From Armatimonadota bacterium (lineage in GTDB: Bacteria > Armatimonadota > Fimbriimonadia > Fimbriimonadales > Fimbriimonadaceae), in the NCBI GenBank assembly GCA_020161505.1, contig JAIUNY010000010.1, positions 1-64,000 of the forward strand: a stretch of DNA of 64,000 bases. Reading direction: 5' to 3'. The notes beneath the pieces are model-generated. The model was not told the origin of the DNA. It made no database searches and saw only the letters and a list, made by a program, of their open reading frames with translations. The first letter of the stretch is position 1. The number at the start of each line of letters is the position of its first letter. The translations under genes and the position numbers were made by a program. Below are positions 34,901 to 42,726 of this stretch, piece after piece.

Positions 34901-36079
34901 ATGCAAAACACATTCGCTATTCTTGGTTCCGGTATGCAGGGCACGGCTGCTGCTTACGACATCGCCAAATTCGCGCAAGAGCCCAAGGTCTTCATGGGCG
35001 ACGTGAGCTTCGATCAAGCTCGCAAGAACGCGGAGCGCGTCAACAATCTCATCGGTCGAGAGGTTTGTATCCCGCACGAAGTCAACGCGCTTGACGAAGT
35101 TAGCCTCGCTCGCTTCCTGGAAGGTGCGGATATTGTCATCTCCTGCGTGCCCTACTGGATGCACCCTCACATTGCCAAGGTTGCGATCAACTCGATCACC
35201 GACATGGTGGATCTCGGCGGCAACACCGACATCACGATGCGCACGCTGGATCTCGATCTGGAAGCAAAGGAGAACGAAGTCACCCTCGTGCCGGATACCG
35301 GGCTTGCGCCAGGCCTCGTGAACAACGTGGGCCTTTACATGATTGAGAATCTGGACGAGTGCCACAGCGTGAAGCTCTACTGCGGCGTTCTCCCGCAGAA
35401 TCCCAAGCCGCCGTTCAACTACAAGCTCACTTTCAACATGGAAGGCTTGGTCACGGAATACGACTTCGAAGCGATTGCTCTGCGCGATGGCAAGATCATC
35501 AAGGTTCCGACTCTGACGGAGCTGGAGCACCTGCACATCGACCAACTGGGCGATATGGAAGCCTTTGTGACTTCCGGTGGTACGTCAACCGCTCCCTACA
35601 CGTTGGAGGGTAAGGTTCCGAACTACGAATACAAGACGATCCGCTTCCCGGGTCACTGCCACCTCATGAAGATCTTCAAGGACTTCGGTCTTTGGCGAGA
35701 GGATGAGGTCGAAGTGAAGGGCGGCAAGGTTCGTCCGAAGGATGTGTTCAACAAGGTCTTCGGGCCGGAGCTGGAGAAGTTCGTCGATGACGACCTCTGC
35801 GCGGTTCGAGGCGTGGGTGTCGGCATCAAGAATGGTCAACCGAGCCGCATCCAAGTCGATATCTTTGACAAGCAGTGCAAGGAAACCGGCTTCACGAGCA
35901 TGGAGCGACTGACCGGCTTTAGCACCTCGATCATCGCCCAGGAAGTCGTCCAAGGCAACGTGCCGAAGGGTGCGGTGCGCTACGAGAATGCCATGACGGG
36001 CACGGCGTTCCTGCGAGAACTCCATCGCCGAGGCATTGATCTCAAGATCCAGCAAACCACCGAAAAAGTCTTCGGCTAA
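34901..36079 (+). CDS. Saccharopine dehydrogenase / lysine 6-dehydrogenase-like oxidoreductase
   Basis: The 392-residue protein has an NAD(P) fold with GSGMQGTAAAYD near the N-terminus, DIVISCVPYWMHPHIAKVAI (about 77-96), DLGGNTDI and VPDTGLAPGLVNNVG (about 128-142), and the conserved GGTSTAPYTL. This matches the family holding saccharopine dehydrogenases and lysine 6-dehydrogenase. Substrate choice (lysine, saccharopine or a related amino acid) cannot be read. It has its own terminator and no obvious partner gene; the gap 34738-34900 upstream shows nothing I recognise. Confidence 0.75.
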   Translation: MQNTFAILGSGMQGTAAAYDIAKFAQEPKVFMGDVSFDQARKNAERVNNLIGREVCIPHEVNALDEVSLARFLEGADIVISCVPYWMHPHIAKVAINSITDMVDLGGNTDITMRTLDLDLEAKENEVTLVPDTGLAPGLVNNVGLYMIENLDECHSVKLYCGVLPQNPKPPFNYKLTFNMEGLVTEYDFEAIALRDGKIIKVPTLTELEHLHIDQLGDMEAFVTSGGTSTAPYTLEGKVPNYEYKTIRFPGHCHLMKIFKDFGLWREDEVEVKGGKVRPKDVFNKVFGPELEKFVDDDLCAVRGVGVGIKNGQPSRIQVDIFDKQCKETGFTSMERLTGFSTSIIAQEVVQGNVPKGAVRYENAMTGTAFLRELHRRGIDLKIQQTTEKVFG

Positions 36080-36104
36080 GCGCTGACTGGTTTGCCCCAA
36101 GCCC

Positions 36105-36138
36105 GAACCCTCTTTCTTCGCGAGAGAGGGTTCTTTTT
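36105..36138 (+). terminator. Terminator of saccharopine-dehydrogenase-like gene
   Basis: GAACCCTCT pairs with AGAGGGTTC (36105-36133) around a loop of about 11 bases, followed by TTTTT. Confidence 0.8.
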
Positions 36139-36175
36139 GTGGGTCGGCTCGGATACTCTGCCGTTGGGTTAGCGC

Positions 36176-37738
36176 ATGAAAGAAGTTCCGGTTTTTGGTC
36201 TGTTTGAGCTGGGGTGGCAAGAGGAAGCTAAGGGTGGAAATCCGTTTTTGGAATCCCCTCGGTTGATGACCGTTCGGCATGACGAGGGAGAGTCGTGGGA
36301 GATCGCGGGGTTCTGTGACGACACGAAAGGAACCCAATTTGCCGCGCGATTCATGCCGCAACGAGCGGGGCGCTATTCTGCGGAGGTGCGCAGCGGGGAT
36401 CGTGTGGTGCGCGAGAGCTTCGCCGCCGTGGATCGAGGGCTGGCTGGAATTCCGCAGGCACACGGGTGGCACTTTGCTTGGTCTGGAAGTGGCGAGCCGA
36501 TTTATCCGAACAGCACGACGGCCTACATGCTCTTTGGGCTCGAGGAGTCAGTGGCAAAGGCTGCGCTGGATCGGCTAGCCGACCAGGGGATCAATCGGAT
36601 TCGGGTGGCCCTCTCTCCCTCGCGGCAAGATGATGGATCGCGGTGGATGGAGCCGCAGGTTGCGGAACGCGACGATTTCACCTACACGTACAGCCCGTGG
36701 GTTTTGGGTGATCCAGGCAATGCGCGGCAGCCCCAGACTGACGTGACGCGTTTTGATATCGGGTTCTGGCACAAAGTCGATCGAATCGTGGCGCACGCGC
36801 AATCTCGCGGGATCGTGAGTGAGATCATCTTCTTTCTCGATGGCGCGGATGAGGGGAACTATCCGTTTGAGAAGTTTCGCGTGAGCGCGAGTGATCCTGA
36901 TGAGGATCGGTACTACGCCTATGCCGTGGCTCGCCTCGGGGCTTTCTCGCACATTGAGTGGTGTGTGACCAACGAGTGGACGCTTTTCCAGACCGACGAG
37001 TGGGTGGAGCGCCAGGGGGCCTTACTCGCGGCTCTCGATCCATACGATCACCCTTTGAGCGTGCATGGGCATGGGCACTTCCCGTTTCGGGCGAGCCCGT
37101 GGTGTACCCATGCTCTCTTCCAGGTTTGGGATGAGCATGGAGGCCATGAGTGGGCTCTGCGTGAGCGGGCAGAGATGGTCAAGGCGGGTCAGGTTAAGCC
37201 GGTCTTCAACGAGGAGTTTGGATACGAAGGGCACTACTCGTTTCCTTGGGGCGAGGCCCGAGTCGCCCCGGCCAGATCGGCGGAGACCCGGCTCCGGATC
37301 GCTTGGGGGGTCGCGACGGCAGGGTGCTACAGCACGGACGGAGAAACCGCGAAGCCGGGCCTCGGCGGCTGGATCAACGGGTTGAACGAGGGCGAATCTG
37401 AGCTCTTGATCGGAAGGCAGCGGATGGCTGAGTTCTTCTCGTCTTTTGACTTTGCAAGTTGCGAGCCGGATGACGATTCAGCTTCCGGCGATGCGTGGGT
37501 TCTGCGCGGGGCCGATCAGATCGCGGTGTTTCTGCCCAATGGCGGTCAAACCTCGGTTCATGTCCCTGAGGGCTTGTGGGATATTCGGCAATTCGACCCG
37601 AGGTCGGGCTGGTGGGAAGAGCTCTTGCGGGATCAAGAGCTTTTCCGTCAGCCGGAGTGGCGCGGCTGGGTTTCTCCTTTCATCGAGTTTGGTCGCCCGA
37701 TGGCGTTCCTCATTGCACGGTCAACGCTTGCTGAGTGA
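36176..37738 (+). CDS. Glycoside-hydrolase-like protein with N-terminal DUF5060-type domain
   Basis: The 520-residue protein begins with a beta-sandwich like DUF5060 (PVFGLFELGWQ ... FAARFMPQRAGRYSAEVRSGD, about 1-95), then a TIM-barrel region (about 100-400) with LADQGINRIRVAL, FFLDGADEGNYPF, CVTNEWTLF and the motif KPVFNEEFGYEG, whose glutamates are candidate acid/base and nucleophile, and a small C-terminal beta domain (VFLPNGGQTSVHVPEG). It resembles DUF4038/apiosidase-type glycosidases. No signal peptide is visible, so it may act inside the cell. Substrate unknown. Confidence 0.7.
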   Translation: MKEVPVFGLFELGWQEEAKGGNPFLESPRLMTVRHDEGESWEIAGFCDDTKGTQFAARFMPQRAGRYSAEVRSGDRVVRESFAAVDRGLAGIPQAHGWHFAWSGSGEPIYPNSTTAYMLFGLEESVAKAALDRLADQGINRIRVALSPSRQDDGSRWMEPQVAERDDFTYTYSPWVLGDPGNARQPQTDVTRFDIGFWHKVDRIVAHAQSRGIVSEIIFFLDGADEGNYPFEKFRVSASDPDEDRYYAYAVARLGAFSHIEWCVTNEWTLFQTDEWVERQGALLAALDPYDHPLSVHGHGHFPFRASPWCTHALFQVWDEHGGHEWALRERAEMVKAGQVKPVFNEEFGYEGHYSFPWGEARVAPARSAETRLRIAWGVATAGCYSTDGETAKPGLGGWINGLNEGESELLIGRQRMAEFFSSFDFASCEPDDDSASGDAWVLRGADQIAVFLPNGGQTSVHVPEGLWDIRQFDPRSGWWEELLRDQELFRQPEWRGWVSPFIEFGRPMAFLIARSTLAE

Positions 37739-37761
37739 ACGTTAATTTCATCAATTTTGGT

Positions 37762-37790
37762 ATCGAACCATGACATTTGTCATATCGATC
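37762..37790. promoter_or_regulatory. Nested palindrome upstream of the first cytochrome c gene
   Basis: ATGACA-TT-TGTCAT (37770-37783) is a perfect 6-bp dyad, flanked by an outer pair ATCGA (37762-37766) and TCGAT (37785-37789). It lies about 70 bases before the ATG at 37856, a plausible operator for an unidentified regulator. The 117-base gap holds no gene. Confidence 0.45.
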
Positions 37791-37855
37791 CTCCAGGGGT
37801 GTGCGACACAATAATGAAGGTGATGCTCTCTTGCGGCATCCCAGGTGTCTTACAC

Positions 37856-38236
37856 ATGCAAAAACTTGTCTTGCCGTTACTCGGGCTGGCGGTGTTGGCC
37901 AGCGGGATTGGGTCGATGGCCCAAGCAGCACCACCAGCCGAATCGAAGAAAAGCTTTAAGAAGGATGTCGCTCCGGTTTTGCAGCGCGCCTGCGCAAGCT
38001 GCCACGCCGGAAAGAGTGCGTCGGCGGGTATTGATGTCAGTTCCTACAAGGCCTTGATGGCGAAGCGAACCGGCGAACCTGTGGTTGCTCCGGGCAAGAG
38101 CAAGCAGAGTCTCTTGACTCTCTCCATGCGTGGGGAGGATGGCGTTGCCAAGATGCCTCCGGGACGAGGTCACATGCGCGAAGGGACGATCAAAGTCGTC
38201 GAAGCCTGGATCAACGAAGGCGCCAAGAACAACTGA
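37856..38236 (+). CDS. Exported small c-type cytochrome (planctomycete-type), first copy
   Basis: The 126-residue protein has a Sec signal (MQKLVLPLLGLAVLASGIGSMAQA) and one haem motif CASCH (about 45-49, context LQRACASCHAGKSASAG), then LSMRGEDGVAKMPPG, where the methionine of KMPPG is the likely distal haem ligand. It resembles PSCyt1-type domains usually found in large Planctomycete proteins, here free-standing. Start at 37856 is set by the signal. A paralogue follows 74 bases downstream. Confidence 0.85.
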   Translation: MQKLVLPLLGLAVLASGIGSMAQAAPPAESKKSFKKDVAPVLQRACASCHAGKSASAGIDVSSYKALMAKRTGEPVVAPGKSKQSLLTLSMRGEDGVAKMPPGRGHMREGTIKVVEAWINEGAKNN

Positions 38237-38310
38237 TTTCCCGCTTTTTCGGAAGAAACTGCGGCGAAAGCTAAACGAATCGGCGGCTCAGGCGTCCAAA
38301 ATGCGAAGGT

Positions 38311-38685
38311 ATGAAGTCTTTCGCTTTTCTTGCTCTGTCGTGCGTCGTTCTGGGTGCGGGCATTCTGTCGCAAGCCCAAGCGGGTGTTCCGCAGGAGGCT
38401 AAGAGCTACAAGAATGACGTTGCCCCGATTCTGAAGAACTACTGCGTGGGGTGTCATACCGGGAACAGCGCCAAGGCTGGTCTTGACCTCAGCACCTACA
38501 AGGGTCTGACGGCCAAGCGGGAGAAGGCAACGATCGTCGCGGGTAAGGCGGAGAAGAGTGCGCTTATCCAAGCGGTGAAGGGCTCGGGTGAAGTGAAGAA
38601 GATGCCTCCGGGACGCCGCACCGTCAAGGCTGCGGAGATCGAGGTGCTGAGCGCCTGGATCAACGAAGGCGCGAAGGATAACTGA
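38311..38685 (+). CDS. Exported small c-type cytochrome (planctomycete-type), second copy
   Basis: The 124-residue paralogue has a signal (MKSFAFLALSCVVLGAGILS), haem motif CVGCH (context KNYCVGCHTGNSAKAGLDLSTYKGL) and KKMPPG with the presumed methionine ligand, ending AWINEGAKDN like its neighbour (AWINEGAKNN). The pair arose by tandem duplication. Each is expected to be a periplasmic, single-haem electron carrier. Partner oxidoreductases are not in the window. Confidence 0.85.
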   Translation: MKSFAFLALSCVVLGAGILSQAQAGVPQEAKSYKNDVAPILKNYCVGCHTGNSAKAGLDLSTYKGLTAKREKATIVAGKAEKSALIQAVKGSGEVKKMPPGRRTVKAAEIEVLSAWINEGAKDN

Positions 38686-38776
38686 GCTTCCCGCCACGGG
38701 TTGAGGGCGTCCCACCCTCGGCTGAGGATTTGGGGGGCCGAGCGGTAGAATCAGCAAGATTCCCCCTTAGCCTCTC

Positions 38777-40573
38777 ATGGATCAATCGCACATCCGTAAC
38801 TTCTGCATCATTGCTCACATCGATCACGGCAAGTCGACGCTCGCTGATCGCATCTTGGAGCATTGCGGAGCCGTACGCGGCACCGCCCAAGAGCAGATGC
38901 TGGACACGATGGATCTGGAGCGGGAACGCGGCATCACGATCAAGATGACCGCTGTGCGGCTGGAATACAAAGCCCGCGATGGTCAGACGTACCAGTTCAA
39001 CCTGATCGACACCCCGGGGCACGTGGACTTCACCTACGAAGTCTCGCGCGCTCTCTACGCCTGTGAAGGCGCGCTGTTGCTCGTGGATGCAACGCAGGGA
39101 GTCGAGGCTCAGACGATCGCCAACGCCAACATGGCGATGAATCAGAACTTGGAGATCATCCCGGTGGTCAACAAGATGGATCTCCCCCATGCTGATTTGG
39201 ACATGGCCAAAGAGGAGATCGAAAACGCCCTGATGCTCGATGCGAGCGACGCCATCCCTTGCTCGGCCAAGAGCGGACTGGGAATCGAGGACATTTTGGA
39301 GGCGGTGGTCGCGCGGATCCCATCGCCACGCGGGAAGTCGGACAATCCGCTGCGCGCGTTGATTTTCGATAGCCACTTTGATAGTTATCAGGGCGCGGTG
39401 GCCTATGTTCGGGTTGTCGATGGCGCGATCAATCCGGGCGACAAGATCAAGATGATGTCCACGGGCAAGGTGTTTGATGTCGACGAAGTCGGTGTCTTCC
39501 GCCCGAGGCTGGAGCGTGGTCAGAGCCTTGAGACGGGGGAAGTTGGCTTCCTGACCGGAGCGATCAAGACGATTGGCGATGCGAGCGTGGGCGATACCGT
39601 CACGAGTGCCGAGCGCTCGGCCGACGAGGCTCTGCCGGGTTACCGCAAAGCCAAGTCGATGGTCTACTGCGGTCTGTATCCCACCGATTCAGACTCTTAC
39701 GAGGACCTGCGCGATGCGATTCAGAAGCTGCAACTCAACGATGCGAGCTTGGAGTACGAGCCGGAAACATCTGCCGCCCTCGGATTTGGCTTCCGCTGCG
39801 GATTTTTGGGGCTGCTCCACATGGAAATCATGCGCGAGCGGCTGGAGCGCGAATTCGATCTGGATTTGATTCTCACGGCACCGAGCGTGGACTACAAGGT
39901 TCAGACCACGGCGGGGGAAGAACTGCACATCTCCAACCCGAGCGAGATGCCGCCGAGCAACCACATTTCCTACGTGGAAGAGCCGGTGGTCAACGCCACG
40001 ATCATGGTTCCTGTGGATTACATTGGCGCGGTGATGACCCTGTGCCAAGAAAGGCGCGGCATCTTCAAGCGGACGGAATATCCTACGCCGAACCGGGCGA
40101 TGATCCACTACACGCTCCCGCTGGCCGAGATTCTGTTGGACTTTTTCGACAAGTTGAAGAGTTCGACAAAAGGCTATGCTAGCTTTGACTACGAGTTCGC
40201 GGGCTACGAGCTCAGCGAGCTGGTGAAGGTGGACATCATGCTGAACGGCGATGTCGTGGACGCGCTGAGCTTTATCGTCAACAAGCAATTCAGCTACCAG
40301 CGTGGCCGGGCGATTGTCGAGCAGCTTCGCAAAGTCGTTCCGAGACAGCAGTATGAGGTCAAGATTCAAGCGGCCATCGGGGCCAAGGTGATCTCGGCGG
40401 ACGTCATCAAGCCGTTCCGCAAGAACGTCATCGCGAAGTGCTATGGCGGTGACGTGAGCCGCAAGCGCAAGCTCCTCGAAAAGCAGAAGAAGGGTAAGAA
40501 GCGGATGAAGAACATCGGCTCGATCGAGGTTCCGCAGGAAGCCTTCCTCAGCGTGCTTCGGGTTGCGGAGTAG
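38777..40573 (+). CDS. lepA: Elongation factor 4 (back-translocating GTPase LepA)
   Basis: The 598-residue protein matches LepA: G1 AHIDHGKST (about 14-22), ERERGITIK (about 50), DTPGHVDF (about 78), NKMDLPHAD (about 134), [12 protein letters not shown], then LepA domains with [20 protein letters not shown] and the LepA-specific C-terminus ending [18 protein letters not shown]. It is a ribosomal GTPase whose loss is tolerated in most bacteria. TAGAAT at 38746-38751 is a possible -10 box. Confidence 0.95.
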   Translation: MDQSHIRNFCIIAHIDHGKSTLADRILEHCGAVRGTAQEQMLDTMDLERERGITIKMTAVRLEYKARDGQTYQFNLIDTPGHVDFTYEVSRALYACEGALLLVDATQGVEAQTIANANMAMNQNLEIIPVVNKMDLPHADLDMAKEEIENALMLDASDAIPCSAKSGLGIEDILEAVVARIPSPRGKSDNPLRALIFDSHFDSYQGAVAYVRVVDGAINPGDKIKMMSTGKVFDVDEVGVFRPRLERGQSLETGEVGFLTGAIKTIGDASVGDTVTSAERSADEALPGYRKAKSMVYCGLYPTDSDSYEDLRDAIQKLQLNDASLEYEPETSAALGFGFRCGFLGLLHMEIMRERLEREFDLDLILTAPSVDYKVQTTAGEELHISNPSEMPPSNHISYVEEPVVNATIMVPVDYIGAVMTLCQERRGIFKRTEYPTPNRAMIHYTLPLAEILLDFFDKLKSSTKGYASFDYEFAGYELSELVKVDIMLNGDVVDALSFIVNKQFSYQRGRAIVEQLRKVVPRQQYEVKIQAAIGAKVISADVIKPFRKNVIAKCYGGDVSRKRKLLEKQKKGKKRMKNIGSIEVPQEAFLSVLRVAE

Positions 40574-40610
40574 GGCGGGAGCCACTAAAGCCGGTCTAAC
40601 CAGGCATCCC

Positions 40611-41747
40611 TTACACCGCAATCGCAGGAGCGAAGGCGGATTCGTCGGTGCCTCGGTAGCGGCTGGTTTCCAGACTTTCGGCATGGAGCAGACGGCCCTC
40701 GTGCCAGGCGGAAACGTGATGCCCAATCGCCTCGCCGAACTTCACCGGCACAGCGTTGCCGAGTTGGCGGTATTGATCTGCCAGCTTGCCCGCGAGCTGC
40801 CAGTCGTCGGGGAAGGTTTGAAGGCGTTGATACTCTTGAACGCTCAGTGCGCGCAGCTCCTCAGGGTGTGCGAGAAGCGTCGCGGGCATGGTGGGGGTGG
40901 TTACTAAGGTCGGAGACGGGGCATCCCACGCGACCCGGCGGAGGAAGCCGGTGCGGCCGCCTTCGCAGAAAAACACATTCCCAAGTGCCTCTTTCTGGAG
41001 TTCGATCGGCAAAGATCGCCAGTTCTCGCCCGGTTTGAGCAGTGGGAGATACGGCAGCATCTTGGTTCGAAGCGGCAGGCATTGAGGCTCACCTGAGAGG
41101 CCTTCGAGAGCCTCGCGAACCGTGGGCGCGGGCGAGGTGAAGGGCAACAGATGGGGCACACGGCGCTTTCCGCGTGCGGCGATGAGCACCACGCGCTCGC
41201 GCACCTGCGGCACGCCGAATCGCGAGGTGTCGTACAATCGGAAGGAGCAAGCGTAGCCGCTTTCCTCCAACCGACTGAGAATGAGCTTGAGGGCGCCGCC
41301 TTTGGCTTCTGCCTCGGTGAGCTCAGGAAAATCCGGGCCGCGCTCGTGGTGCGGCCGGTGAACGAGGGGGGCCGAAAGAAGCCCCCTCACGTTCTCGATG
41401 ATCACGTACTGTGGCTCCAAACGAATAGCCAGGTCAAGAAAATGGAGGAAGACATGCCCTCGTTCGTCGTTCAGCCCCTGACGACGACCAGCCGTCGAGA
41501 AAGCCTGACAGGGTGGGCCCCCGACCACGGCATCAATCGACGCCAGGTCGGGGCCAAGGGTGTCTCGGAGAAAAGCGTGGCTCAGGCTTCGAATGTCTTG
41601 GGCAAAAAGGGGAATGCCCGGACGATTCCGTGTGATGGTTTGGCAAGCAATTGGGTCGATCTCGTTGAAGGCGACCGGCGTCCAGCCAGCGTGTTCCAAC
41701 CCAAGATCAAGCCCCATCGCTCCCGTAAAGAAGCTGAGGTACCGCAT
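40611..41747 (-). CDS. Orphan C5-cytosine DNA methyltransferase
   Basis: The 378-residue protein has the motifs of m5C methyltransferases in order: I FFTGAMGLDLGLEHAG (about 6-21), IV GGPPCQAFSTAG with the catalytic cysteine (about 81-92), VI IIENVRGLL (about 123-131), VIII QVRERVVLIA (about 193-202), a target-recognition region, IX LSVQEYQRLQTFPDDW and X QYRQLGNAVPV (about 340-350). No restriction endonuclease, Vsr or specificity gene lies beside it, so it is an orphan or part of an unusual arrangement. The leader contains two stem-loops (41765-41783 and 41787-41801). The recognition sequence cannot be read. Confidence 0.85.
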   Translation of the reverse strand: MRYLSFFTGAMGLDLGLEHAGWTPVAFNEIDPIACQTITRNRPGIPLFAQDIRSLSHAFLRDTLGPDLASIDAVVGGPPCQAFSTAGRRQGLNDERGHVFLHFLDLAIRLEPQYVIIENVRGLLSAPLVHRPHHERGPDFPELTEAEAKGGALKLILSRLEESGYACSFRLYDTSRFGVPQVRERVVLIAARGKRRVPHLLPFTSPAPTVREALEGLSGEPQCLPLRTKMLPYLPLLKPGENWRSLPIELQKEALGNVFFCEGGRTGFLRRVAWDAPSPTLVTTPTMPATLLAHPEELRALSVQEYQRLQTFPDDWQLAGKLADQYRQLGNAVPVKFGEAIGHHVSAWHEGRLLHAESLETSRYRGTDESAFAPAIAV

Positions 41748-41850
41748 CCGTGTGGTTTGTGTGCGCCTTCCATCCTAGAAGGCGGCGCTCCTTCCTGGAG
41801 CACTGCGAGAGTTTTCCACATCCCCTGTGAAAAATGCTAGGGCTATCCCG

Positions 41851-42717
41851 TTAAGACTTTTCGTGAATCTCTTGAGCGAACCGGACGATGTCTGGCCAAC
41901 GCTCGTGGAGATCGCTCGCGAGAGGGATGCGCGAGCGGGCGAGGGGCACGTCGTCGAGGTCGATTTCGGCGAGAACCAGTTGTTCGCCGAGGATGTCGGC
42001 TTGAGCAATGATCTGTCCGAAGGGGTTGAGAATCATGCTTCCTCCGGTCATCCCCTTGCCGCCTTCGAACCCAACGAGCATCGCCATGGCGCAAGCCATT
42101 CCGTGCTCCTCGCAGAGGGCGGTGAGCATCCGCTCGTAGCGGAGCAGATTGCCGGGTTTCTCGGCTTGGAACCCTCGGGCCGGGGAGGCAGAGTGGACAA
42201 GAATCATCTGAGCCCCACCCGCGCACAGGAGAGCGGGGAGAATGGAATGCCAGACGTCTTCGCAGATCAGCTGGCCGAATCTCCCGAACCGCGTTTCGAT
42301 GAGACCAAGATCGTTGCCTGCTTGGTGGAATCGGTGCTCATCAAACACGTGGTACGTGGGGAGGAAGAACTTGTGGTAACTCCCCACCAAACGGTGGGAG
42401 TTTGGGGCGAATTCGAAGTATCCCGCTGAGTTGTAGGGGCGGAATTGAGCGGACTCGTAGAACCCGATGCTCGCGTCGATCGGGCGTTTGAGCCCGGTGA
42501 GTCGTGCGGCGAGTTTGTCACCCAGGTCGCTGGCGGAAAGGGAGAGTTCGTCGACGCCTCCTTCTAAGATGTACCCGGTCGTGCTGGATTCCGGGAAGAC
42601 GACGAGATCCGCGCCTTCGTCGGAGGCTTGCTGGATGCATTCCGCCATATGGTCAAGCGTCGCCTCCAGGCGACCCTTATCGGGCTGGAATTGGCAAACG
42701 CCGACGGTGAACTTCAC
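41851..42717 (-). CDS. Carbon-nitrogen hydrolase (nitrilase superfamily), NadE-glutaminase-like
   Basis: The 288-residue protein has the nitrilase triad: glutamate in VFPESSTTGY (about 41-50), lysine in HKFFLPTYHVFDEHRF and cysteine in LICEDVWHSILPA (about 160). The lysine region is close to the glutaminase domain of NAD synthetase, but the synthetase half is absent, so it is a free-standing amidase with unknown substrate. It lies 9 bases after the AddA-like gene and probably shares its transcript. Confidence 0.75.
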   Translation of the reverse strand: MKFTVGVCQFQPDKGRLEATLDHMAECIQQASDEGADLVVFPESSTTGYILEGGVDELSLSASDLGDKLAARLTGLKRPIDASIGFYESAQFRPYNSAGYFEFAPNSHRLVGSYHKFFLPTYHVFDEHRFHQAGNDLGLIETRFGRFGQLICEDVWHSILPALLCAGGAQMILVHSASPARGFQAEKPGNLLRYERMLTALCEEHGMACAMAMLVGFEGGKGMTGGSMILNPFGQIIAQADILGEQLVLAEIDLDDVPLARSRIPLASDLHERWPDIVRFAQEIHEKS

Positions 42718-42726
42718 TGCTTCATT

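Noticed and set aside
41812-41820. DnaA-box-like TTTTCCACA
   Set aside because: A single near-match without AT-rich repeats, dnaA or dnaN nearby; not evidence for an origin.
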